Origin: DATAYF01 sp036272735
GTDB lineage: Bacteria > Chloroflexota > Ktedonobacteria > Ktedonobacterales > Ktedonobacteraceae
Direction of reading: 5' to 3'
Length of the DNA: 6,071 nt
NCBI GenBank assembly: GCA_036272735.1
Contig: DATAYF010000782.1
Location: 1-6,071, forward strand
Part shown: piece by piece, positions 1 through 5,482 of the stretch
Position numbering within the stretch: the first letter of the stretch is position 1
Layout: each line of letters opens with the position of its first letter
Position numbers and translations under genes: made by a program
The notes under the pieces: generated by a model
Told to the model about the DNA's origin: nothing
The model's database searches: none
The model's input: only the letters and a program-made list of their open reading frames with translations

Positions 1-1
1 G

Positions 2-64
2 GTCAAGGGCGGCATCGCTTGCTCCGCCCTCCTGGCTGGCAGAAACGTGGAAGTGGTCATGTAA
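2..64 (+). CDS. 3' end of a gene cut by the window edge, product unknown
   Basis: This frame is open from the window edge to a TAA at 62-64 and would give VKGGIACSALLAGRNVEVVM as the last 20 residues of a protein. Of its 20 codons, 17 end in G or C, which looks more like coding sequence than the other frames here. A longer frame, open from base 3 to the TGA at 348-350, is rich in Ser, Cys and Arg and runs into the repeat and under the minus-strand DinB-like gene, so I favour the short one. The family cannot be told from 20 residues. A small inverted repeat (AGGGCGG at 6-12, CCGCCCT at 24-30) lies inside it. Confidence 0.35.
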   Translation, partial: VKGGIACSALLAGRNVEVVM

Positions 65-183
65 CCTGGGCACCGACGATGCGGCGAAGCACCAAGCATG
101 TGAGGAGAGCTTGGAGCAAAGGCAGAGCTTCTCTCATCTTCATAAGTATGAAGGGTGGGAAATTGACGTGAATGTTGGGAATC

Positions 184-234
184 GGCGTGAAGTCACCTCT
201 TCATCCTGCTCCACATCTGGTTTCCTTTCACGCC
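184..234. repeat. Inverted repeat GGCGTGAA / TTCACGCC near the left end of the repeat
   Basis: GGCGTGAA at 184-191 pairs perfectly with TTCACGCC at 227-234 across a 35-base loop. The structure is unchanged in the short copy (5530-5537 and 5573-5580). It lies downstream of the DinB-like gene's terminator. It could be a subterminal hairpin of a mobile unit or a secondary transcript end; nothing here decides which. Confidence 0.5.
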
Positions 235-274
235 AGACGTGTACGTGTACATACGGTCGTTCTGTGGTCCTGCC

Positions 275-307
275 AAAAATCGGATGCGAAGACGCTTGCC
301 TTATCCG
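275..307 (-). terminator. Probable rho-independent terminator of the DinB-like gene
   Basis: Read on the minus strand, CGGAT (307-303) pairs with ATCCG (285-281). Inside it a GCG-TCTT-CGC hairpin stacks on the same 3' arm with a 7-base bulge on the 5' side. The stem is followed by A and five T (280-275). It starts nine bases after the stop codon ending at 317, where a terminator for this gene would be expected. The bulge makes it less than ideal. The short copy of the repeat has lost it. Confidence 0.5.
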
Positions 308-316
308 CTCACGCGA

Positions 317-955
317 TCAGCTTCGACGATCTTCTATCTCCCAGATGTGATCGACTACATGCCACGCCATGCGCCGGACCATGTAGCTGGCGTTCCATCC
401 CCCAGCAACCAGGGGATCGCCGTTCGAGGGCTTGCTCAGCACGTCAGCGATCTCCTCTCGCATGGCTTTGAGCGCGTTCTTGTCGTTCACGTCGAACGGT
501 TTGTGGCGCACCCCAATCTTGCGTGCATACGTCCGTTCGGCTTCGATGACGTGGCGCCGGATCTCGTCTCGGTCGCGACCTCCACCACGTGGACCTTTGC
601 GCAGTTCTGCTGGTGAGGTCGCGACGACCTCTTCCAGTATGTCCCACGACGCGCGCAACAGTGCCACATTGCGTTGCGCGGTTACCGCATCGATTGGTCG
701 CGTTTCGGCTGGAGCCAGAACCGAAGGTACTCCCCACGCAGTCTTGGCATCACCTGCGAGACGTTCAACAACCACGAGATCGCCAGGGGCAAAAGAGAGC
801 CCTGCCCGCTGCACGATCAGCCGATAGCGCTCCTCAGTCTCGATCAACGCCTGCACCGCCGCCGCCTCGCTCGCGCGAATCCGGCACCAACCGGGCCACT
901 CCAGCGACCAGGCAATGGCCTTCTTTCCACTCAGTTCGACAGAGATATCAGCCAT
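317..955 (-). CDS. DinB-like protein with HicB-like N-terminus, 212 residues
   Basis: Seen: residues 1-50 form a compact HicB-like segment, with AIAWSLEWPGWC (13-24) followed by a helix starting near SEAAAVQALIETEERY. The C-terminal half (about 100-210) is helical, with H135 in RHVIEAE and an HxxxH at H199/H203 in AWHVVDHIWEIEDR. A single His plus a C-terminal HxxxH is the metal-ligand pattern of the DinB four-helix-bundle superfamily. Known: DinB-like proteins often bind a divalent metal and include thiol-dependent transferases, but many have no known substrate. Inferred: a soluble cytoplasmic enzyme-like protein of unknown reaction. The start at 955 is supported by GGAG (968-965) nine bases upstream and by exact conservation of the first 25 codons in the second repeat copy. 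It stands alone, facing away from the DUF4012 gene, with its own terminator. The coding sequence is GC-rich compared with its surroundings. Confidence 0.75.
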   Translation of the reverse strand: MADISVELSGKKAIAWSLEWPGWCRIRASEAAAVQALIETEERYRLIVQRAGLSFAPGDLVVVERLAGDAKTAWGVPSVLAPAETRPIDAVTAQRNVALLRASWDILEEVVATSPAELRKGPRGGGRDRDEIRRHVIEAERTYARKIGVRHKPFDVNDKNALKAMREEIADVLSKPSNGDPLVAGGWNASYMVRRMAWHVVDHIWEIEDRRS

Positions 956-1030
956 CCTTCTTTTCTCCGATCTGTGGATTTGTGGTGATGAGACACCACA
1001 TGCGGCTTTCTCTTGCCAAGCATATTTTTT

Positions 1031-1039
1031 ATTCTAACA
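1031..1039 (-). promoter_or_regulatory. Possible extended -10 promoter of the DinB-like gene
   Basis: On the minus strand the sequence reads TGTTAGAAT: a TG one base before TAGAAT, which is one change from TATAAT. No good -35 lies 17 bases upstream, consistent with an extended -10 promoter. Transcription would start near 1024, giving a leader of about 70 bases. The element is unchanged in the short repeat copy (5754-5762). Confidence 0.35.
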
Positions 1040-1249
1040 TGTTTTGTTCATTCATCGTCATGCTCTACTATAAGGTGAGCTTGTGCGAGCCCTGGCAAAA
1101 GGGGGCCAATTTACAAGTCGTCAATGGAAGAAGCCGCATCGGGAGAGGCATTACTTATTGATTGATCTCAACGTAAAAAGCTAAACTTCGCTAGCAACTC
1201 CCGATTGGTTCAGGATATTCGAGTTTAGTAACCTATACTGAGATTAATA
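1040..1249. other. Non-coding part of the repeat upstream of the DinB-like gene
   Basis: No gene is convincing between the DinB-like start and the IS630 remnant. About 115 bases (1077-1191) are almost unchanged between the two repeat copies apart from a short gap near 1172. An inverted repeat, CTAAACT at 1181-1187 with AGTTTAG at 1222-1228, lies close to the right boundary and is preserved in the other copy at 5900-5906 and 5941-5947. A plus-strand reading frame crosses this block in both copies, but most base differences would change its amino acids, so I do not call it a gene. Confidence 0.4.
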
Positions 1250-1269
1250 GTGCAGATTCAAAAGAGCTC

Positions 1270-1297
1270 TTGTGTAAAATAAGAGCGTTGGTAGAAT
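1270..1297 (+). promoter_or_regulatory. Promoter of the IS630-type transposase remnant, probably leaderless
   Basis: TTGTGT (1270-1275) and TAGAAT (1292-1297) are separated by 16 bases. The transposase ATG begins at 1304, only six bases after the -10, so transcription would start on or next to the start codon. No ribosome binding site could fit, so the message would be leaderless. Confidence 0.45.
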
Positions 1298-1303
1298 GAG
1301 GGC

Positions 1304-1742
1304 ATGAAAGCCCCCATGTATATCAGAGCCTTGATTCCAGACGAACAAGCAGGGATAGAAGCTGGATTGTGCTCCTCAGATGCCTTTACCTTGCGGCGAA
1401 GTCAGATCTTTCAGGCCTCTAGTAGAGAGCAACGTCCCAAAACCATCGCCTGCAAGCCTTCGCTGTGTAACCCAAACGGTACGCAATGCAATCCATGCGT
1501 TTGAGCAGAAAGGCTTAGCCAGCCTCAAGCAAGAGTCTTCTCGGCCAAAAACGGTGCAAGCGCAATTTGATCAGGCGAAATGTGAAGTGTTACGGGTGCT
1601 GTTGCACCAGAATCCGCGGGCCTTTGGGAAAGCAACCAGTCAGTGGAATCTGGAGTTGGCCGCAGAGGTCTGCTTTGAGCAAGGCTTGACGGTGAACTAG
1701 GTAAGTATCGAGACTATTCGCCAAGCTAAGAGAAATGGGTGA
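1304..1742 (+). pseudogene. Broken IS630-family transposase, N-terminal helix-turn-helix part
   Basis: The first frame (from ATG 1304) reads MKAPMYIRALIPDEQAG and continues to PKTIA at about 1450. The matching continuation, CVTQTVRNAIHAFEQKGLAS, lies in a different frame from 1464, so a frameshift sits between about 1451 and 1463. That frame runs to a TAG at 1698-1700 after GLTVN, and the same frame then resumes with VSIETIRQA before decaying at a TGA (1740-1742). Known: IS630-type transposases start with this helix-turn-helix and QTVRNAI-type recognition helix, followed by a DDE catalytic domain of about 200 residues. Here the whole catalytic part is missing, so it cannot be active. Similarity of the flanking repeat ends exactly at a TA (1248-1249), the target of IS630 elements, so the element's left end is probably 1250. 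Its right end was not found. Confidence 0.8.
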
Positions 1743-1855
1743 ATAAAAGTCATCCATACTAGCTAGTAGAGATACTAAAGGCCCTATTGTAGCGATTAAG
1801 GTAATATAGATAGTTCAGTCTCACTTTGCTAAAAAGATGTGCTGGTTTCTTCAAG

Positions 1856-1893
1856 CGTATGTAAAGACGTATGTAAAATGTATATTACGTATG
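1856..1893 (+). promoter_or_regulatory. CGTATG repeats upstream of the DUF4012 gene
   Basis: CGTATGTAAA occurs at 1856-1865 and again at 1868-1877, a 12-base period, and CGTATG appears a third time at 1888-1893. All lie within 55 bases upstream of the start codon. TAAAAT at 1874-1879 could be a -10, though the -35 candidate (TTCAAG, 1850-1855) is poor. The repeats could bind a regulator of the gene; this is inferred from position and spacing only. Confidence 0.3.
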
Positions 1894-1898
1894 AATTT

Positions 1899-1903
1899 GG
1901 AGG
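1899..1903 (+). promoter_or_regulatory. Ribosome binding site fixing the DUF4012 start at 1909
   Basis: GGAGG lies five bases before the ATG at 1909. The in-frame ATG at 1837 has no comparable site, and the 24 residues it would add (MCWFLQAYVKTYVK...) contain the CGTATG repeats and the only cysteines outside the C-terminal part. The start at 1909 is therefore preferred. Confidence 0.8.
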
Positions 1904-1908
1904 CGTTT

Positions 1909-4254
1909 ATGCCCGAGCTGCCTAATCGCAATATGTCACAACCGCCTTTTCGTCCAACATCCACCAACACGTTGTACACAGGTCAGCCACCCTATCCACC
2001 CGCGATACTTGGTGCTCCAGGTATGCCATCTCCGTATATACCCAATCCAGGGATCAATGCCCAGAGAGCCTCTAGCCAGACGAAACGTAGACGCAGCCAT
2101 AGTTTTGCCAGGCTCCTTAACAAGTATAAAGGTTTCTCAACACCGGTCAAAGTACTCAGCCTCATCCTGCTCTTCACGATCCTGGCTAGCTCGATGACCG
2201 GCGTATTTACACTTATCAATGGAATCATCCTCTACACCCAGATCACGGGTGCCGTCAATCATTTGAAGGCGGCTGAGAATATCTTTCAGGGTGGGACGAA
2301 GAGTGATAATTCTAAATATTTTGATGTATCGAACCTACAAAAAGCCCAGATCGAGATCACCGCCGCTCATGGTTCTTTTGCAGCTCTGAGTGACGAACTG
2401 GACCACGATGGTTCCCTCTCCATTGCCGGTTCGATCCTGCCCAGCCAGATGACGTCCCTGCGCAAGATCGGTCATATCGCAGTCGATGGCACCGCCGCCG
2501 CCCAACAGGCAGTGCAGACAGCCATCGAGATCGCTCCGGTTGTAGGACCAGGCCTCAAAGCCCAGAAAGATCCCTCCAAGCCTTATATAGATCAGGCCTC
2601 CTTTGACAAAGTGATGGCGCTGCTCTCATCCATCAAGCCGTTAGTGCACGACATGAGCCAGAACGCGCAGGGTATCTCACTGGCCGGGCTGCCGATCAGT
2701 GCCAGCCAGAGCAAGATGATCACCGATATCCTGCCTCTGCTCCCGGCCGTTGACAACGTGCTCTCGCAGGCGCCGCAATACAAAGATGCTATCGCCTGGC
2801 TGCTGGGTATCGGCGGATCGCGCACGATCTTGCTAGAGCCAATGGACACTGCTGAGTTGCGCTCCACAGGCGGCTTCACCGGCCAGTTCGGCGAGCTCAC
2901 CTTTACGGGTGGCCATATGGCACCCCTGAGCATGAAGAACCTCGGTGCTTATGAAGAAGATCATTCTGGCTTGCCTGGCGGAGTTGGACCTATCAATCCG
3001 GATCTTTATAATAACCGTGTTGTAGGTCAGGCGGCACCTGGGTTGTATGGCGATTGGTGGCCGTTCGCTAATTTTGGTATGCGTGATGCAAATGTGTCCG
3101 CTGACTTTCCGACGTCGGCACAGATCATTCTAAATCGTTACGAGTTTGAGTTCCAAAAGAATGCCGATGGTGTGATTGCGTTCACACCTCAATTGATTCA
3201 GCAGGTTTTGCAGGTCACTGGCCCTATCAAGATTCCCCTGTATAACGAGACCATCACTGCACAGAACCTTGAAGCGAAGCTTCACTATTATCAGCTAGAC
3301 AATGCTGGGATTCGTAAGGAAAAAATAATTGAGCATCAACCTGATCCTGAACTTGCGCGTAAGCTTTTTACGCAGCGTGTGACTCAACAACTCATGCTGA
3401 CCGGGATGCATCTGCCTGTAAGCAAGCTTTTGCCGCTGGCCAATCAGATGCTGCAAGCCACGAAGACCAAGGACCTTCAAATTTACTTTGATAACAAGCA
3501 GCTTGAGGGGTTGATTGGGAAGTATGGCTCAGAAGTGACCATGGATCGTTCAAATGCCTATGATGGGGTTTTTGTGGTCCAGAGCAATGATAGTGGCAGC
3601 AAAGCCTCGCAATATGTCACGACCGCAATCCAGGATACGGTTACGGTGGATGCTCAGGGCAATGCCACCCACAATATGCTGATGACGCTGAATTATCAGC
3701 AAAAAGGCAGTGTCTTTGGCCAAGATACCTATCGAGACTATGTGCGTGTCTATGTGCCGCAAAATAGCACGCTGGTGAGTGGCAATGGTTTTGCGCAAGC
3801 GCAGACCTTTTGTACTGACTTCAATTGTCAGTCAGATGTCTATGGTGATGGGACGTTGGTGTGCACCCCTCCTGTTGTTGTTGGTGATTCAGTTACGTAT
3901 AATAGTAACCTTGCCTATCCAGGTGGTCACCTAAATACGACTGGGGAGCCGACTAATACCAATAGCGATGAGTCAGGGAAGGGCATGTTTGCCGGCTGGG
4001 TCATGATCCCGAAGAACTGTGTGATGAAGGTCTCGCTCTCCTGGACGGTCCCGCCGCTTGGCACCAATGGTTATCAGATGCTGTTGCAAGCGCAGGGAGG
4101 TATCGATACAAATGTGAATCTATCGATCTCTGATGCCGCCTGCCCCAGTAGTAGCAATCTACACTACGCTAGCACGATCCATGGTCAGAACACCATGTTC
4201 AGTGTCCAGAAGAGCGGATCAAGCTGCACGCTACAAAACAAACCGAAGTGGTGA
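1909..4254 (+). CDS. DUF4012-domain membrane-anchored surface protein, 781 residues
   Basis: Seen: residues 1-50 are Pro-rich (QPPYPPAILGAPGMPSPYIP), followed by a basic patch TKRRRSHSFARLLNKYK (58-74) and one membrane segment at about 80-109. The remainder should lie outside the cell. The DUF4012 core is clear: RTILLEPMDTAELRSTGGF (305-323), then DFPTSAQIILNRYEFEF (399-415) and DGVIAFTPQLIQQVLQVTGP (420-439). These match the family's 'NxAELRPTGGF' and 'DGVIxxDPxxLxxLLxxTGP' signatures as I know them. The last 150 residues hold all six cysteines (635, 640, 652, 704, 745, 773). There is no C-terminal anchor. Known: DUF4012 proteins occur in Chloroflexota and Actinobacteria, often in envelope or polysaccharide loci; the function is not established. 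Odd: the coding sequence is GC-rich at about 2390-2935, much poorer to about 3970, then rich again. It is flanked by an IS remnant and a MITE-like element. Domain call is firm; a cell-surface role is inferred. Confidence 0.88.
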   Translation: MPELPNRNMSQPPFRPTSTNTLYTGQPPYPPAILGAPGMPSPYIPNPGINAQRASSQTKRRRSHSFARLLNKYKGFSTPVKVLSLILLFTILASSMTGVFTLINGIILYTQITGAVNHLKAAENIFQGGTKSDNSKYFDVSNLQKAQIEITAAHGSFAALSDELDHDGSLSIAGSILPSQMTSLRKIGHIAVDGTAAAQQAVQTAIEIAPVVGPGLKAQKDPSKPYIDQASFDKVMALLSSIKPLVHDMSQNAQGISLAGLPISASQSKMITDILPLLPAVDNVLSQAPQYKDAIAWLLGIGGSRTILLEPMDTAELRSTGGFTGQFGELTFTGGHMAPLSMKNLGAYEEDHSGLPGGVGPINPDLYNNRVVGQAAPGLYGDWWPFANFGMRDANVSADFPTSAQIILNRYEFEFQKNADGVIAFTPQLIQQVLQVTGPIKIPLYNETITAQNLEAKLHYYQLDNAGIRKEKIIEHQPDPELARKLFTQRVTQQLMLTGMHLPVSKLLPLANQMLQATKTKDLQIYFDNKQLEGLIGKYGSEVTMDRSNAYDGVFVVQSNDSGSKASQYVTTAIQDTVTVDAQGNATHNMLMTLNYQQKGSVFGQDTYRDYVRVYVPQNSTLVSGNGFAQAQTFCTDFNCQSDVYGDGTLVCTPPVVVGDSVTYNSNLAYPGGHLNTTGEPTNTNSDESGKGMFAGWVMIPKNCVMKVSLSWTVPPLGTNGYQMLLQAQGGIDTNVNLSISDAACPSSSNLHYASTIHGQNTMFSVQKSGSSCTLQNKPKW

Positions 4255-4293
4255 CGAAGCCGCTTGAAGTCTTTACTAGTTGTTCTGTGTAAC

Positions 4294-4331
4294 AATGGGT
4301 CTATTTTGTCGTCTGATAAGGTAGGCCCGTT
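4294..4331 (+). terminator. Weak terminator-like hairpin after the DUF4012 gene
   Basis: AATGGGTCTA (4294-4303) can pair with TAGGCCCGTT (4322-4331), ten pairs including two G-U, with an 18-base loop. Only a short, broken T-rich stretch (TTTGCTATT) follows, so termination may be leaky. It lies 39 bases after the stop codon. Confidence 0.35.
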
Positions 4332-4420
4332 TGCTATTAGTAGTGGTTCCCTTGGTTGTTAACAGAGTAAGTCTATGGCAGCATTCGGATTGTAGGTAGT
4401 GGACTTGCATATGTCGTTTC

Positions 4421-4537
4421 TGGCTCTTGTCCAATTTGGAGGCTTAGTACTCGCTTGCTCTGTTTCGTTTCTCTCAATACCTTTCAAAGTAGGAGCGTAG
4501 CAAGGAACCAGTAAGCCTCCAAATTGGGCAAGAGCCA
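4421..4537. mobile_element. MITE-like element, 117 bp, with 26-bp terminal inverted repeats
   Basis: The left arm (4421-4446, beginning TGGCTCTTGTCCAATTTG) and the right arm (4512-4537, ending CAAGAGCCA) are reverse complements over 26 bases with one mismatch. The 65-base core has an inner inverted repeat (CTTGCT 4454-4459, AGCAAG 4499-4504), so the whole unit can fold as a long hairpin. It encodes nothing. Long terminal repeats around a short non-coding core fit a MITE or a solo remnant of a DDE-type insertion sequence. No target duplication is visible: the left flank is TCGTTTC and the right flank CTAAATT. The parent family cannot be named from this window. A transcript-end hairpin is possible, but no T-run follows. 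Confidence 0.65.
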
Positions 4538-4583
4538 CTAAATTCTGTGATTTACACTGTTTTAACAAAGGGGCAATCAGAAC

Positions 4584-4641
4584 TTGACAGCAAAACCGAA
4601 AAATGAGAATGGTATTCTGTTGGTTGCAGTAAACAACAGAA
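4584..4641 (+). other. TTGACA box, AGAAT palindrome and hairpin with no gene behind them
   Basis: A consensus -35, TTGACA, lies at 4584-4589, but the best -10 candidates (GAGAAT at 4605, spacing 15; AATGGT at 4608, spacing 18) are weak. AGAAT-GGT-ATTCT (4606-4618) is a perfect palindrome in the -10 zone and could be an operator. Immediately after, TTCTGTTG (4615-4622) and CAACAGAA (4634-4641) form a perfect 8-bp hairpin with an 11-base loop. Any transcript would run toward the terminator at 4731-4771. No coding frame with a ribosome binding site follows. Confidence 0.3.
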
Positions 4642-4651
4642 GAGTGATTTG

Positions 4652-4699
4652 AGCACGAAAATAGCACAGAATAGCACCTGTAAACAGTTCGTGTAAAAT
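4652..4699 (+). promoter_or_regulatory. Three AGCAC repeats at helical spacing before a TAAAAT box
   Basis: AGCAC occurs at 4652-4656, 4663-4667 and 4673-4677, spacings of 11 and 10 bases, so all three face the same side of the helix. TAAAAT at 4694-4699 could be a -10, and the last repeat falls where the -35 would be. This is the layout of an activator binding to direct repeats at a promoter with a poor -35. CTGTAAACAG (4678-4687), with CTGT/ACAG arms, lies between them. The regulator is unknown. Confidence 0.35.
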
Positions 4700-4705
4700 C
4701 CCCCT

Positions 4706-4771
4706 TTCGGCACCCCGTAGCTATACGACGACATCTCAAGCCGCATGTACAGCCGCCTGAGATGTTTTTTT
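4706..4771 (+). ncRNA. Candidate small RNA of about 65 nt ending in a strong terminator
   Basis: A transcript from the TAAAAT box at 4694-4699 would start near 4706 and end in the T-run at 4765-4771. It would contain a small CGTA-GCTA-TACG hairpin (4717-4728) and the terminator hairpin. No open frame with a ribosome binding site fits, and the nearest plus-strand gene ends 470 bases upstream. It matches no RNA family I recognise. The alternative is that the terminator simply serves read-through from the DUF4012 gene, separated from it by the MITE-like insertion. Confidence 0.3.
4731..4771 (+). terminator. Strong rho-independent terminator
   Basis: ACATCTCA (4731-4738) pairs perfectly with TGAGATGT (4758-4765) and seven consecutive T (4765-4771) follow. 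Further pairing at the base of the loop is partial. It is the clearest terminator in the window and insulates the secreted-protein gene downstream from anything transcribed to its left. Confidence 0.75.
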
Positions 4772-4955
4772 GTGGGCTAGCAACCTCATTTGTAGGAAGA
4801 TGATGTGTTGGACCGGAACGAAACCACAATTGCAAGCATTACTAGAGTAGGAGAGTTTTTTGATGTCGCAGCTCATGTTGTGCAACGATATCAAACGAGA
4901 AGGCCAAACACAGCCAACTCTCGTCTACAGGTGTTTCTGAAAAAGAGGTGTCTCA
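4772..4955. other. Leader region of the secreted-protein gene
   Basis: This stretch must hold the promoter of the 170-residue gene, since a strong terminator lies just before it, yet no good -35/-10 pair stands out. TTGGAC at 4808-4813 has no convincing -10. GAGAGTT (4851-4857) can pair with AACTCTC (4916-4922), enclosing 58 bases, and might form a 5' leader structure. A GTG-initiated frame from 4805 with a fair AGGA upstream overlaps the next gene by 77 bases in another frame. It looks spurious. Confidence 0.3.
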
Positions 4956-5468
4956 ATGTGGAGCAACAACAGGACAAGGAAAACATTCGTCATCATAGTC
5001 TGTTTGCTCGTAGTAGGCATAGTAGTCTTTAGGAGTGTCATAGGTAGCCATGTAGCTCATGCAGCAACAGCTTCCCCATCTCACTCGCACTCAGCATCTT
5101 CAACCAATGTAGTCACGACGAACGCTTCAACCTTCAGGGTAACAAGCATTGATATGTCTGTCACCCCAAGTACCACCTCGCTATGGACATGCGGCTCTTC
5201 CATTCAGGTCGTCTACAATGCCGTCTTTCATGTCGTCTCAGGCCCACACGGGGGGATGATTGTGTTCTCCTATACCATCAACAATGGGCGTTCCCAAACG
5301 ATGGAAAAGTTAACTATTCTGCCTGGTCAGCGTCTCTCAAACTTCACGTTTACATGGCAAGGAAGTCTTCCAAGTGACCATACCTATCCAGAGCCGGGAG
5401 GAGTATTGGTCACAAGCCCAAACGCCCTGCTGTCTCAGATGGTCTTGCCAGCCGGGAAGTGCCGCTAA
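4956..5468 (+). CDS. Exported beta-rich protein of unknown function, 170 residues
   Basis: Seen: a basic start (MWSNNRTRKT) and a hydrophobic stretch at 11-29 lead to VAHAA, a signal-peptidase I type site with likely cleavage after A36. A Ser/Thr/His-rich linker (38-58) follows. Residues 59-170 alternate polar and hydrophobic residues in several beta-strand-like runs (IQVVYNAVFHVV, GMIVFSYTINN, NFTFTWQGSLP) and end in a conserved-looking TYPEPGGVLVTSPN segment. That suggests a small immunoglobulin-like beta sandwich. After cleavage only C79 and C169 remain, near the two ends of the domain and able to form one disulfide. C16 lies in the signal peptide and is not in a lipobox. AGAGGTG (4944-4950) five bases before the ATG fixes the start. 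It resembles hypothetical secreted proteins I associate with Ktedonobacteria, but I know of no assigned role. It is a single gene between a strong terminator and a weak one. Confidence 0.75.
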   Translation: MWSNNRTRKTFVIIVCLLVVGIVVFRSVIGSHVAHAATASPSHSHSASSTNVVTTNASTFRVTSIDMSVTPSTTSLWTCGSSIQVVYNAVFHVVSGPHGGMIVFSYTINNGRSQTMEKLTILPGQRLSNFTFTWQGSLPSDHTYPEPGGVLVTSPNALLSQMVLPAGKCR

Positions 5469-5482
5469 ACAGAGAAGGTTTC

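Larger units (their letters stand above)
168..1249. repeat. Long copy of a direct repeat carrying a DinB-like gene
   Basis: Two blocks of this segment recur in the same orientation near the right end of the window. Block A, 168-263, matches 5514-5603 with two substitutions and one 6-base gap. Block B, 882-1249, matches 5605-5968 with about ten substitutions and one 4-base gap, roughly 97% identity by eye. The 618 bases between the blocks (264-881) exist only in this copy and hold most of the DinB-like gene and its terminator. Similarity begins at about 168 and stops at the TA at 1248-1249. No terminal inverted repeats or target duplications are visible, so the outer limits may be chance break points rather than true element ends. 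Confidence 0.9.

Noticed and set aside
589..1161. Plus-strand frame opposite the DinB-like gene, partly kept in the second repeat copy
   Set aside because: It is antisense to a better-supported gene. Most differences between copies would change its amino acids (F to L, H to P, S to P, YY to CC), so no constraint is visible.
1806..1818. TAGTTCA as the restored repeat flank beyond the IS630 right end
   Set aside because: Only about seven bases resemble the AGTTCAACC that follows the short copy, and the sequence then diverges; this is within chance.
1837..1908. Upstream ATG extending the DUF4012 protein by 24 residues
   Set aside because: No ribosome binding site near 1837, whereas GGAGG sits five bases before the ATG at 1909. 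The extension overlaps the CGTATG repeats and would add stray cysteines.
4606..4618. AGAATGGTATTCT as a Fur or Zur box
   Set aside because: It is a palindrome but does not fit the known Fur or Zur consensus beyond AT-rich arms, so no regulator is named.
4652..4677. AGCAC repeats as a CRISPR-like array
   Set aside because: The units are only five bases with 5-6 base gaps, far too short for repeats and spacers.
4683..4713. tRNA-like 3' end (GTTCG...AAATCCCCCTTTCGGCACC)
   Set aside because: No matching T-stem 5' strand, anticodon arm or acceptor partner at the right distance. The nearest GCCGAAA-like partner is about 120 bases upstream.
4359..4835. 158-residue minus-strand open frame
   Set aside because: It runs across both arms of the MITE-like element and through the terminator hairpin. 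Its Cys/Ser-rich composition and mixed codon use do not look like a protein.
4805..5032. 75-residue frame with a GTG start before the secreted-protein gene
   Set aside because: It overlaps the start of a well-supported gene in another frame and has no recognisable features, despite a fair AGGA upstream.
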